Assembly (NCBI GenBank): GCA_964522505.1
Contig: CAZFWJ010000007.1
Span: 1 to 64,000, forward strand
Direction of reading: 5' to 3'
From: GYS-P2D sp964522505
Lineage (GTDB): Bacteria > Bacteroidota > Bacteroidia > Chitinophagales > Saprospiraceae
DNA length: 64,000 bases
Shown: positions 50,898 through 58,743 of the stretch, one piece after another
Layout: every line of letters starts with the position of its first letter
Position numbering within the stretch: position 1 is the stretch's first letter
Program-made: the position numbers and the translations under genes
Notes under the pieces: generated by a model
Seen by the model: the letters and a program-made list of their open reading frames with translations, nothing else
Told to the model about the DNA's origin: nothing
Database searches by the model: none

Positions 50898-53414
50898 TTA
50901 AGTATTTATTGAAATATCAACACTGGCCTCAATCTTAATACGGTTCTCAATTTCTTGAGCAATCATTGCGTAAATATCAACATTCTGTTCAGGGGTTTCA
51001 AGGGAAATGATTAAACTGTATCTACACTTCTTGTTGGTCTTTCCTAAATGTTTCCTCTCTCTCCACCATCCAATTGTGGGGTAAATCGCAATCATTTTAC
51101 AAGTTGCTATTTCTGAGGCTGTCGTTTCGATTATGTCAGAATGAATAGATCCTTTATCTCTTGCCTTACCAATTACCCATCGGGCAGGATTATTCCTAAA
51201 ACTCTCCTCTTTTTCTTCAGTTAGTTTATTTACTCGTTGCTTGAATTGTTGTTCAGTTTCTTGAGGGTTATTAATATCAAATCTTAATCCATGTGACGGG
51301 TATCTGTAACGGTCTTTCCAGCCAATCTCACCTGGTCCAGGCTCTATAAAATATGACAAAGTAATCCTGAGCTTAACTGGTATATTCCCAAGATCAACAA
51401 GCAAATCCGTAGGTAAGGCCAATTCGTGAAAATGCATATCCTTCGTAACACTTCTATAGTTATTTTCTTTTCCGCCTTTTGCAAATGGTTGTAAGTTCTG
51501 TTGCATGATCATTGTCATGCTATTGGATGCGCATCTTATGGCCTTATCCAAATTGGGAACACCATATCCACACGCCCTCATAAGACGATAGTAATCTTGT
51601 TTCTGCGGATTAGCTCTTAAGAATTGACCTTTCATTGTGCTAGTCCAATCAGAAGAGTGTACTATCAAACCACGCACGGTTTCAGGCCAAAATTCTGGAT
51701 AAGCATATGCAATCTTAGCAGCCATATTCGCTGCAAGTGCAACCGAGGCACTACTCATGTTAAACTGACCGAATTGCGCAATTGTAGGATCATAGAAGGT
51801 GCTCATTAACGATAAATCATCTGCTACGGTATAAAACTCTAGAGCATTATCTATAGCAATATTGCCCCCCTCCATTACGATCTCTGGTTTTATCGGCCAT
51901 TTGTCGTCCCAAAGTGTTGATGTTTTTGTAAATGGTGAAATACCCCCTTGTGGAGCAACGGGCTTATAGTCTTCCAAATCTTGTTCTCTTAGAATCGTTT
52001 TTCTCGTCATTGATCCTACTGTCAGCGCATTCCAAGATTGACCCGGGGATTCAATACGTGATGCATTGTTACTATCAAAATAATGATAGTCAGAATCCAA
52101 GAAATCCGCATCTGGATGAACATTTCCTGATGACAAAATAAAAAATCTTGGCCTGTCATCGCTCGCTCCAGAGGATATTGCATCTATTGCTCCCGACCAT
52201 GAAGATGGTCGGCCGTCATATTCTTTATCTTCTGCAACAGCCATGGCAATTATCCTGAATTTGTCAGTAATATTCAATTCTGCCTGGCTGATTAGTTGTG
52301 AGGTATAGTACCCATAAAGCTCTTTATCATTTTCACCTTGAGGGGGAAGAATTTTGCCCGACTCAATCTTCAAACCAATAGCAATAGAAGCGTCATTATT
52401 AACAAGATCTATAATATCACCATAGGCCACTGTTCCAGCCATTAGTGTACCATGCCGATCATGATCATTTACACCCCAATCTGCTTTAACCGAAAATTGA
52501 TGATCTTCTTCGATGATATCATGTAAGAGACGATGTCCTCTATTGATACCTGTATCAAGAATGAGCACGCTCACTTTGCTATCCTCATCAATATTCGTTC
52601 TTTCAATGAGATTATCTACCCATTCTAATTGCTCTACATTGCTAAGCTCTAACCAAAAATGAGCTGTTTCGGCTAAAAGTCTGATTTCTGCAAGCAATGC
52701 AGATTTGCTGAATATGGCACTTAATTTCGTCCGATTAGCTAAGATGGGTATGACAACTCGCTCAGGAAATTCAATGAACCCTGTACCTATCGAAATATCA
52801 AGCTCGTGGCAATCTACTTTAAACGCTTCAACCGTTTCGCCTACACAATTTCTAATCCGTAGCCATACTTCACACCAAATTTCATCATCTCCCGGAAATA
52901 GCTCCAACTTATCTGTCCATAAAGCTTCGACAATTGCAGCTGAAACATTTTCAATGCCGTCTATTAAATCTTGGTTTTTAGGTTTGCCATTACTCTCGAA
53001 GTACTCATCATCGTTAAGATAATCCTGCACTTTATTAATAAAGTACTTTTCTTGTCCAAAAGGAACAAAGACCGTTGCTTCAGTGCCTTGAACATTATCC
53101 TCTCTAGTGGGCGTGATATTTAAGAGTCTAACACCTTTCCTTAAATTTTCTAAACTCTTAGTGATGAGATCATGTTCTGGAAGCCCGCGAAATTGAACAT
53201 AGAGTCCACCTCTCGCTTTAATTGCAGCGACTTTCTTAATATCACTTTCAATAAATATTTGATGAAACTGATCTAAAACCTTCTGACCATGAGTTGGACG
53301 GTTACGAATTGGTATATTTTTCTGTGGACCTCGATTGTTCTTTGATGTATAATCAGTCTGACCAGGTTCAAACGACAGCAACTTTATAGGGAAATCAATC
53401 TCTGCCATTTGCAT
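50898..53414 (-). CDS. subtilase (S8) of an IetAS-like module
   Basis: An 838-residue serine protease. No signal peptide. About 280 residues of N-terminal region precede the S8 domain with Asp287 in VSVLILDTGINRGH, His321 in DRHGTLMAGTVAYGD, oxyanion Asn431 in LSSGNVHPDADF and Ser554 in FGQFNMSSASVALAANMAAK. A C-terminal region of ~250 residues follows. The start is 2 nt after the AAA-ATPase stop. AAA ATPase plus subtilase pairs are known as ietA/ietS, a plasmid-stability toxin-antitoxin and reported antiphage module; IetS is the toxic protease restrained by IetA. The function here is inferred from architecture. Confidence 0.85.
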   Translation of the reverse strand: MQMAEIDFPIKLLSFEPGQTDYTSKNNRGPQKNIPIRNRPTHGQKVLDQFHQIFIESDIKKVAAIKARGGLYVQFRGLPEHDLITKSLENLRKGVRLLNITPTREDNVQGTEATVFVPFGQEKYFINKVQDYLNDDEYFESNGKPKNQDLIDGIENVSAAIVEALWTDKLELFPGDDEIWCEVWLRIRNCVGETVEAFKVDCHELDISIGTGFIEFPERVVIPILANRTKLSAIFSKSALLAEIRLLAETAHFWLELSNVEQLEWVDNLIERTNIDEDSKVSVLILDTGINRGHRLLHDIIEEDHQFSVKADWGVNDHDRHGTLMAGTVAYGDIIDLVNNDASIAIGLKIESGKILPPQGENDKELYGYYTSQLISQAELNITDKFRIIAMAVAEDKEYDGRPSSWSGAIDAISSGASDDRPRFFILSSGNVHPDADFLDSDYHYFDSNNASRIESPGQSWNALTVGSMTRKTILREQDLEDYKPVAPQGGISPFTKTSTLWDDKWPIKPEIVMEGGNIAIDNALEFYTVADDLSLMSTFYDPTIAQFGQFNMSSASVALAANMAAKIAYAYPEFWPETVRGLIVHSSDWTSTMKGQFLRANPQKQDYYRLMRACGYGVPNLDKAIRCASNSMTMIMQQNLQPFAKGGKENNYRSVTKDMHFHELALPTDLLVDLGNIPVKLRITLSYFIEPGPGEIGWKDRYRYPSHGLRFDINNPQETEQQFKQRVNKLTEEKEESFRNNPARWVIGKARDKGSIHSDIIETTASEIATCKMIAIYPTIGWWRERKHLGKTNKKCRYSLIISLETPEQNVDIYAMIAQEIENRIKIEASVDISINT

Positions 53415-53416
53415 TA

Positions 53417-54376
53417 TTACTTTCTAAGATAGACCTCTCTTTTATCGTTGAGCAATGTTATAAAATCTGCCTTTTTAACGGTTTTGCGATTTGCCAGAAT
53501 CATCTCCTTTATGACATCATTACAGACTTGTGTAAGCTCAGCGTGGCTAAGACCCTTGAGTTCTTTTGCAGTTAATTTGTCTATTGAAAAATGAGTTTTA
53601 AAGGTAGCAAGCTTATTTTCAATTAGCCTAATCGCATTGTGCTTGGATGGAAGATCATAAAAGAGAATATCATCAAATCTTCTAAAGAGAGCCTGATCTA
53701 ATAATTTGATATTATTCGTTGCTGCTATGATAAAACTATTGGATTGGTCTTGTTCTAAAAATTGCAAAAACGAGTTTAGCACACGGCGCATTTCACCAAC
53801 TTCATTATCTCTACTACGCTCTGTTCCTAATGCATCGAATTCATCAAAAAGGTAAACTCCAGTTGTTTTACTAATAACATCAAAGACCTGACGAAGCTTA
53901 GAAGCAGTCTCTCCCATATACTTCGTGACCATCTTATCAACAAGAATGATGTTCAGTGGTAATTTCAACTCATTCGCGATCACCTCTGCTGTCATAGTTT
54001 TACCTGTACCTGGAGGACCGCTTAGTAAAACTTTCCTGCGGTTACTTAGACCATGTTGCTGAAGCTTAGATACTTGCTTATGCTCTTTTAATAATCGCTT
54101 AAGCTTAATTTTTATCTCTTCACTGACAATTAAACTGGACAATCGATATTTTGGCTCTAACCAGTGAATAATATCTGGTAGAGAGTCTAAAACGGGCAAG
54201 TTTTTAACTCTGCCATCTACGCCCTTATCTATGATAGACTTAAGCTCTTGTGCAAGCGCCCTATGTCCATTGTTTGCCTCATAAGCCGCAAGTTGAAGGG
54301 CAATTGTTTTAAATCGCTCATCATTATTCCCAAAATGTGATTTTAATAGAGCCTTTAATTGATCTGCTGTAGCCAT
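53417..54376 (-). CDS. AAA ATPase of an IetAS-like module
   Basis: A 319-residue AAA+ ATPase resembling the FtsH/CDC48 clade. N-terminal helical part (MATADQLKALLKSHFG to residue ~80), then the AAA module: Walker A GPPGTGKT at 120-127, Walker B VYLFDEFDALGTERS (D178, E179), sensor 1 AATNN (N221), arginine finger in LFRRFDD. A short C-terminal lid follows. Only one AAA domain, no protease domain. It is the first gene of the pair. The antitoxin or regulatory role toward the subtilase is inferred from IetAS; the proteins could also form a protease machine. Confidence 0.88.
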   Translation of the reverse strand: MATADQLKALLKSHFGNNDERFKTIALQLAAYEANNGHRALAQELKSIIDKGVDGRVKNLPVLDSLPDIIHWLEPKYRLSSLIVSEEIKIKLKRLLKEHKQVSKLQQHGLSNRRKVLLSGPPGTGKTMTAEVIANELKLPLNIILVDKMVTKYMGETASKLRQVFDVISKTTGVYLFDEFDALGTERSRDNEVGEMRRVLNSFLQFLEQDQSNSFIIAATNNIKLLDQALFRRFDDILFYDLPSKHNAIRLIENKLATFKTHFSIDKLTAKELKGLSHAELTQVCNDVIKEMILANRKTVKKADFITLLNDKREVYLRK

Positions 54377-54717
54377 GATACGTATGAGTTGAGTCCTATG
54401 TAACCAACGTTATCTAATCCTATTTTGTATAAATAGACAATAAGATTCATACTTATTGACATTGTATCAATAATTCTTCTCAATCGCTTTCCAATCTGAT
54501 CCTGTAATACCCCTTATTAACTCATTGAAGTCACGAAGTTCGTGGATTAGGGTTGAATCTCACTTTACAATGAGAATGATATTATTATCGCTGATATTCA
54601 CTATTTACATATAATCGCAGTTAGTAATATTCAGCCACGACACCCTATAAATTGACGTCTAACTAATAATCAAGGCCCTAATTTCCCTTTGATCGTATAG
54701 AAAGTTATTATTGAACA
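54377..54717. other. 341-bp non-coding gap upstream of the IetAS-like pair and recO
   Basis: Divergent intergenic region with no ORF. An inverted repeat TTATTGA/TCAATAA (54453-54459 and 54467-54473, loop CATTGTA) lies about 80 bp upstream of the AAA gene and may be an operator. Otherwise AT-rich. It would hold the promoters of both divergent units. Confidence 0.55.
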
Positions 54718-55431
54718 ATGTTAGTCGATAGAACAGGCATCATATGCAAGACGGTCAAGTATGGAGAGTCCAGCTTAATCTTGGATATATTTTCTGCGGA
54801 TGTCGGGATGCGCTCCTATATATGCGGTGGTGTGCGAAAGAAAAATTCGAATAAAGCTGCCATGCTGCGAGTTATGAATCTCGTTGACATCGTCTGCTAT
54901 GACAAGGCCACGGCTAAAGCATCTCTCTCAAGGATCAAGGAAGTGAAATACAACAAGATCTATTCGCACATACCTTTTGATGTGGTTAGAGGCACAGTAG
55001 GCATGTTTTTAATTGAGGTGACCCGGAAGGCAATTGTCCAGATCGACGACCCCGATCAGACTTATGACTTTGTCTATGAGAGGTTTAATGAGTTGGATTC
55101 TGAGGCTGTGGTCCTCCGAGATTTTCATATCCGATATTTGATTGATTTGGCGAGAGAGATTGGATTTGAGATGCAAAACAACTGGTCGGCCATAGATTCA
55201 CGATTTTCTCTACGTGAGGGACAGTTTATAAGAGATAGCCAGCAGCATCGAGATACTTTGGACACCGACCTGAGTGAGATATTGTCGCAGTATTTGGCTG
55301 GCCAACAGCCTCAGTCAACTAAGGAGCAGCGGCGACAGTTGATCACGAAGCTTGTCGATTATTATCGATTTCATGTGGTGGGATTTACCGAGGTTAGATC
55401 ACTCGAAGTGCTCTATAATCTGTATGAATAG
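54718..55431 (+). CDS. recO: DNA repair protein RecO
   Basis: RecO anneals single strands and helps load RecA in the RecFOR pathway. MLVDRTGIICKTVKYGESSLILDIFSADVGMRSYICGGVRKKNSNKAAMLRVMNLVDIVCYD is the OB-fold N-terminus; the helical C-terminal half ends with YYRFHVVGFTEVRSLEVLYNLYE. Zinc-binding Cys residues of some RecO proteins are missing, common in this phylum. Length is standard. Confidence 0.94.
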   Translation: MLVDRTGIICKTVKYGESSLILDIFSADVGMRSYICGGVRKKNSNKAAMLRVMNLVDIVCYDKATAKASLSRIKEVKYNKIYSHIPFDVVRGTVGMFLIEVTRKAIVQIDDPDQTYDFVYERFNELDSEAVVLRDFHIRYLIDLAREIGFEMQNNWSAIDSRFSLREGQFIRDSQQHRDTLDTDLSEILSQYLAGQQPQSTKEQRRQLITKLVDYYRFHVVGFTEVRSLEVLYNLYE

Positions 55432-55472
55432 TTTGAACACATTTTGTTAACATTCAGATTTAATCCTTTCAC

Positions 55473-55480
55473 TACTTTTG
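55473..55480 (+). promoter_or_regulatory. -7 promoter box for the DUF5606 gene
   Basis: TACTTTTG followed by CTGC, 20 nt before the ATG at 55500. Confidence 0.6.
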
Positions 55481-55499
55481 CTGCTCAATTTGACAAATT

Positions 55500-55895
55500 A
55501 TGACTCTTAGAGATCTTGTAGCGGTAAGTGGTTTACCTGGCATATATAAATTGGTTACTTCACGTAGCAATGGACTTGTCGTAGAAGACATCGATACTGG
55601 CAAGACGAAGTTCTGTTCAGTAAGAAAACATCAATTTACACCGCTCGAGACGGTGGCTATCTATACAGATCTTGATGCCTGCGAGATGAAAGAGGTATTT
55701 GCTAAGATAAAAGAACACGGTGCACCAACTCCTGATCTAAAGTCTCCACCTAAGGAGCTCTTCAAATACTTTGCCGAGATCCTTCCAGACTACGATAGAG
55801 ATCAAGTCAAGATCAGCGATGTCAAGAAGGTCATCAAGTGGTACAGCTTTCTAGACCAGCGAGGGATGCTCGAGGCGTCTGATGAAGAGGAGTAA
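55500..55895 (+). CDS. DUF5606 family protein
   Basis: A 131-residue Bacteroidota-specific protein: MTLRDLVAVSGLPGIYKLVTSRSNGLVVEDIDTGKTKFCSVRKHQFTPLETVAIYTD, a small beta-barrel-like N-terminus, then DLDACEMKEVFAKIKEHGAPTPDLKSPPKELFKYFAEILPDYDRDQVKISDVKKVIKWY. Ends acidic (EASDEEE). The family is conserved and cytoplasmic with unknown function. It follows recO with its own promoter box. Confidence 0.9.
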   Translation: MTLRDLVAVSGLPGIYKLVTSRSNGLVVEDIDTGKTKFCSVRKHQFTPLETVAIYTDLDACEMKEVFAKIKEHGAPTPDLKSPPKELFKYFAEILPDYDRDQVKISDVKKVIKWYSFLDQRGMLEASDEEE

Positions 55896-55905
55896 CAAAG
55901 CCTCG

Positions 55906-56739
55906 CTAATTTTCCAACCGAAACGTTACTGGTAAAGTATACAATACCTTCACAGCTTTACCGAGTTGTTTCCCAGGTACAAAAGGTGGACTTAGCTGAT
56001 TCATCTTTTTAACCATATCAATTACGGCCTGGCCACATCCTGCGCCGATGTCACGTACGATATTGATGTCTGTTATCATGCCATCGGGTTTAACGACGAA
56101 TTGTACAAAAACTTGACCCTGAACACCTTTTTTCCGTGCTTTTATTGGGTACTCCAAATTGTTATAGAGGAACTGAAGCAACGTTCGCTCGGAACATTTC
56201 TGAATGTCTTTGTTATTACCAGTAATATGTTCACATCCGATGAATCTAGGTAAATTCTCCAATCTGACCCAATTTGATCCAGCTTCTCTTAGAGAATCTA
56301 GCTTTTGAGGTATTGGATAGGTAAAATCAAAGTATTTCGCTCCGATAATGGGCTTATTTTTTCCATCAAGTGCCGGATTGAACTTTATAACATCAGAGAT
56401 TTTTGAAGCCTTTAGATGAAAATACTCCTTGCACCCACTTCCTTGGTCATTCCAAGAACTAACATTAGTATATGATATTTTCCCAGTTTGGTCGATATCT
56501 ATTTTTAGACTGTATTGAAAGCCCGAATCTATATGATTGCATACAGAGGAGTCAATATCTGAAAGTAAGAACTCATAAATTAAATTATCAGTACAATTCA
56601 CAATATCGTGTGCTGAGTTCTCCACACATGACGTAGCCATAGGAGCCACATGTATAGGATAATCTTGCGATGATAATGTTGAAGAACATAAGGTGACAAA
56701 AGCCAGAATAATTATTGGAGTGACTAAATTACTTCTCAT
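55906..56739 (-). CDS. exported protein with TonB C-terminal domain
   Basis: A 277-residue protein with an N-terminal signal or anchor (MRSNLVTPIIILAFVTLCSSTLSS). The TonB C-terminal fold is seen in LQFLYNNLEYPIKARKKGVQGQVFVQFVVKPDGMITDINIVRDIGAGCGQAVIDMVKKM (YP, GxVxVxFxV and G-G-C), ending in PVTFRLEN. A first related beta region (DQTGKISYTNVSSWNDQGSGCKEYFHLKASKI) suggests a tandem domain. It probably transmits force to TonB-dependent receptors or is a periplasmic binding protein, but lacks a Pro-rich spacer, so the former is unsure. Confidence 0.78.
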   Translation of the reverse strand: MRSNLVTPIIILAFVTLCSSTLSSQDYPIHVAPMATSCVENSAHDIVNCTDNLIYEFLLSDIDSSVCNHIDSGFQYSLKIDIDQTGKISYTNVSSWNDQGSGCKEYFHLKASKISDVIKFNPALDGKNKPIIGAKYFDFTYPIPQKLDSLREAGSNWVRLENLPRFIGCEHITGNNKDIQKCSERTLLQFLYNNLEYPIKARKKGVQGQVFVQFVVKPDGMITDINIVRDIGAGCGQAVIDMVKKMNQLSPPFVPGKQLGKAVKVLYTLPVTFRLEN

Positions 56740-56773
56740 ATAGATGTTTTTCTATGTCTTAGTTTTAAATCAA

Positions 56774-58330
56774 TTACCCAGCCCAACCCTCTCTATCCAA
56801 GCTACGATATTGTATCGCTTCTGCCAAGTAAGTATGATCTATATCCTTGCTTCCTGCCAGATCAGCACAAGTCCGTGCTACCTTAAGTATGCGGTCGTAT
56901 GCTCGTGCGGATAGTTGAAGGCGTTCCATGGCGGTCTTGAGCAACATGACTCCAGGCTTATTGAGTTGGCAGACTTCCTTAACCATTCTGCTGGTCATCT
57001 GCGCATTGCAATAGATGTCTGGATAATCTTTGAATCGTTCATTTTGGATAGCTCGAGCTTCAGATACACGAGCTCTGATGTCAGCACTGCTTTCTCCCTT
57101 GGTTGTTCGATTGCTTAGCTCGTCATAGGATACTGGAGTCACCTCAACATGCAGATCTATTCTATCCAGTAGTGGTCCAGATATCTTATTGAGGTATTTT
57201 TTGACAATACCTGGTCCACATGAACAGTCTTTCTCTGGATGATTGTAATATCCGCAGGGGCATGGATTCATAGATGCTACAAGCATGAAGCTAGATGGAT
57301 AATCTACGGTTACCCGTGCCCTTGATATGGTTACACGGCGCTCCTCCATGGGTTGACGCATCACTTCCAGTACCGCTCGCTTAAATTCTGGTAGCTCATC
57401 TAAAAACAAAACACCATTATGAGCCAGTGATATCTCGCCTGGCAAGGGATTAGATCCGCCGCCGACAAGAGCAACATCGCTTATCGTATGGTGTGGCGCC
57501 CTAAAGGGACGCCTGGAGACGAGAGAGGCATTTGTACCGAGCATGCCACATACAGAATGAATCTTTGTCACGTCGAGAGCCTCATGTAAACTCAGCGGGG
57601 GCAATATGCCAGGCAGCCGTTTGGCTAGCATGGTCTTACCTGCACCCGGTGGGCCAATGAGGATTACATTGTGTCCACCTGCAGCTGCGATCTCTAGCGC
57701 ACGCTTGATATTCTCTTGACCTTTTACATCAGAAAAGTCTACAGCATGATGACCTTGATCTTCAGCAAATATCTCTCTGGTATCAATCTTAATAGTCTTT
57801 AAGTTTCTATCACCATTGAGAAACTCTACTGCTTCCACCAGATTGTCTATACCATATACATCCAGATTGTTGACTATTGCTGCCTCTTTGGCATTTTGCT
57901 TAGGTAGGATGATCCCCTTGTATTTTTGTTTGCGCGCTTCGATTGCAATGGGTAGTGCTCCTTTTATCGGTCTCAAGTTACCGTCCAGAGCAAGTTCTCC
58001 CATAATCAGGTAATCGGATAGACTGTCAGTTGTAATCTGCTTCGTCGCCACTAGAATTCCGATGGCTATAGGAAGATCATATGCAGAGCCTTCTTTTCTG
58101 ATGTCCGCCGGAGCCATGTTTACAACGAGCTTCAATCGAGGCATCTTATAGCCTATGTTTTTGATGGCGGCTTCTATTCTTTGAAATCCTTCTTTGACTG
58201 CATTGTCAGGTAGGCCAACCAGATAGTAGAATTGCTTTCCTGCGGCGACAGTGCCACCAGCATTTACTTCTATTGTAATAGTCTGCGCATCGACTCCCTG
58301 TACTGCGCTTGCATATGCCTTGGCTAACAT
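56774..58330 (-). CDS. YifB family Mg-chelatase-like AAA ATPase
   Basis: YifB/ComM-type AAA+ protein, 518 aa from ATG 58330. MLAKAYASAVQGVDAQTITIEVNAGGTVAAGKQFYYLVGLPDNAVKE is the characteristic S5-like N-terminal domain. Walker A GPPGAGKTMLAKR near residue 218, Walker B VLFLDELPEFKRAVLEVMRQPMEERRVTISRARVTVDYPSSFMLVASMNPCPCGYYNHPE (zinc-like CPCG), and the C-terminal AYDRILKVARTCADLAG. ComM helps branch migration during natural transformation. A start at 58354 (TTG) is unlikely. Divergent from the Cys-leader region. Confidence 0.93.
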   Translation of the reverse strand: MLAKAYASAVQGVDAQTITIEVNAGGTVAAGKQFYYLVGLPDNAVKEGFQRIEAAIKNIGYKMPRLKLVVNMAPADIRKEGSAYDLPIAIGILVATKQITTDSLSDYLIMGELALDGNLRPIKGALPIAIEARKQKYKGIILPKQNAKEAAIVNNLDVYGIDNLVEAVEFLNGDRNLKTIKIDTREIFAEDQGHHAVDFSDVKGQENIKRALEIAAAGGHNVILIGPPGAGKTMLAKRLPGILPPLSLHEALDVTKIHSVCGMLGTNASLVSRRPFRAPHHTISDVALVGGGSNPLPGEISLAHNGVLFLDELPEFKRAVLEVMRQPMEERRVTISRARVTVDYPSSFMLVASMNPCPCGYYNHPEKDCSCGPGIVKKYLNKISGPLLDRIDLHVEVTPVSYDELSNRTTKGESSADIRARVSEARAIQNERFKDYPDIYCNAQMTSRMVKEVCQLNKPGVMLLKTAMERLQLSARAYDRILKVARTCADLAGSKDIDHTYLAEAIQYRSLDREGWAG

Positions 58331-58419
58331 AGTTATTAATTGGTGTTGTGACAATGTTGTCGTTCACAAGATAATTTTTACTAAACATTTCATTCAGGGC
58401 AACATAATCCGTGAAGCTC

Positions 58420-58449
58420 TTGTTAAATATATCGTAAGCTCGTAACTTG
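58420..58449 (+). promoter_or_regulatory. candidate promoter for the Cys-leader/sulfur operon
   Basis: TTG at 58420-58422 and TAACTTG (58443-58449) are 20 nt apart, close to -33/-7 but one T short of TAnnTTTG. Initiation would fall near 58455-58460, just before the first leader ORF. Confidence 0.4.
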
Positions 58450-58463
58450 CATATATGATTAAG

Positions 58464-58502
58464 ATGAATACTTGTTGTTGCTGTTGTAATAATCGACCTT
58501 AG
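58464..58502 (+). CDS. leader peptide 1 with five consecutive Cys codons
   Basis: ATG AAT ACT then TGT TGT TGC TGT TGT (58473-58487) then AAT AAT CGA CCT TAG encodes MNTCCCCCNNRP, 12 residues. An in-frame ATG at 58455 would make 15 (MIK in front). The stop is 35 nt before an intrinsic terminator. A run of five Cys codons, the rarest type of codon, in an untranslated leader just before a sulfite reductase operon is what a Cys-tRNA-sensing attenuation peptide should look like. No conserved protein function is implied. Confidence 0.88.
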   Translation: MNTCCCCCNNRP

Positions 58503-58503
58503 C

Positions 58504-58569
58504 TTCGACTGGTATAACTATTTATAAAATAAAATAGAGCCTGATCGAAATACCGATTGGGCTTTTTTT
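58504..58569 (+). terminator. attenuator 1: terminator with possible antiterminator
   Basis: The terminator is AGCCTGATCG (58538-58547) pairing with CGATTGGGCT (58554-58563), 10 bp with two G-U, loop AAATAC, then seven T (58563-58569). The 12-nt segment 58504-58515 directly after the leader stop can pair with 58550-58561 (one mismatch, several G-U), which would break the terminator's 3' arm. The terminator is clear; the alternative pairing is only moderate. Confidence 0.8.
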
Positions 58570-58581
58570 ATGAAATACACT

Positions 58582-58647
58582 ATGAGACATATTACTATCT
58601 ATTCAACTGGCGCACAATGTTGTTGCTGCTGTTGTTGTGTTGGGTAA
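58582..58647 (+). CDS. leader peptide 2 with seven consecutive Cys codons
   Basis: Encodes MRHITIYSTGAQ, then seven Cys (codons TGT TGT TGC TGC TGT TGT TGT at 58618-58638), then VG and TAA. An in-frame ATG at 58570, immediately after attenuator 1's U-tract, would add four residues. The Cys run is close to the stop so a ribosome stalled there leaves bases from about 58652 free, which is exactly where the antiterminator arm begins. Length is 21 residues. A second, longer Cys run after the first attenuator suggests two stages of control. Confidence 0.9.
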   Translation: MRHITIYSTGAQCCCCCCCVG

Positions 58648-58651
58648 TAAG

Positions 58652-58720
58652 TCTTGATAGCAGATTTCTATTAATTAAAAATTATACGGACCTATCAAGA
58701 GATTTGATGGGTCTTTTTTT
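58652..58720 (+). promoter_or_regulatory. attenuator 2: antiterminator/terminator switch
   Basis: The terminator is GACCTATCAA (58689-58698) pairing with TTGATGGGTC (58704-58713), 10 bp with one wobble, loop GAGAT, then seven T (58714-58720). A competing arm TCTTGATAG (58652-58660) is the exact reverse complement of CTATCAAGA (58692-58700), so only one of the two structures can form. Arm 1 starts 4 nt after the leader stop: a ribosome at the stop masks it and lets the terminator form; a ribosome stalled on Cys codons leaves it free and favours read-through. Confidence 0.88.
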
Positions 58721-58743
58721 ATGTGTGTTTAAATAATTCTTAG

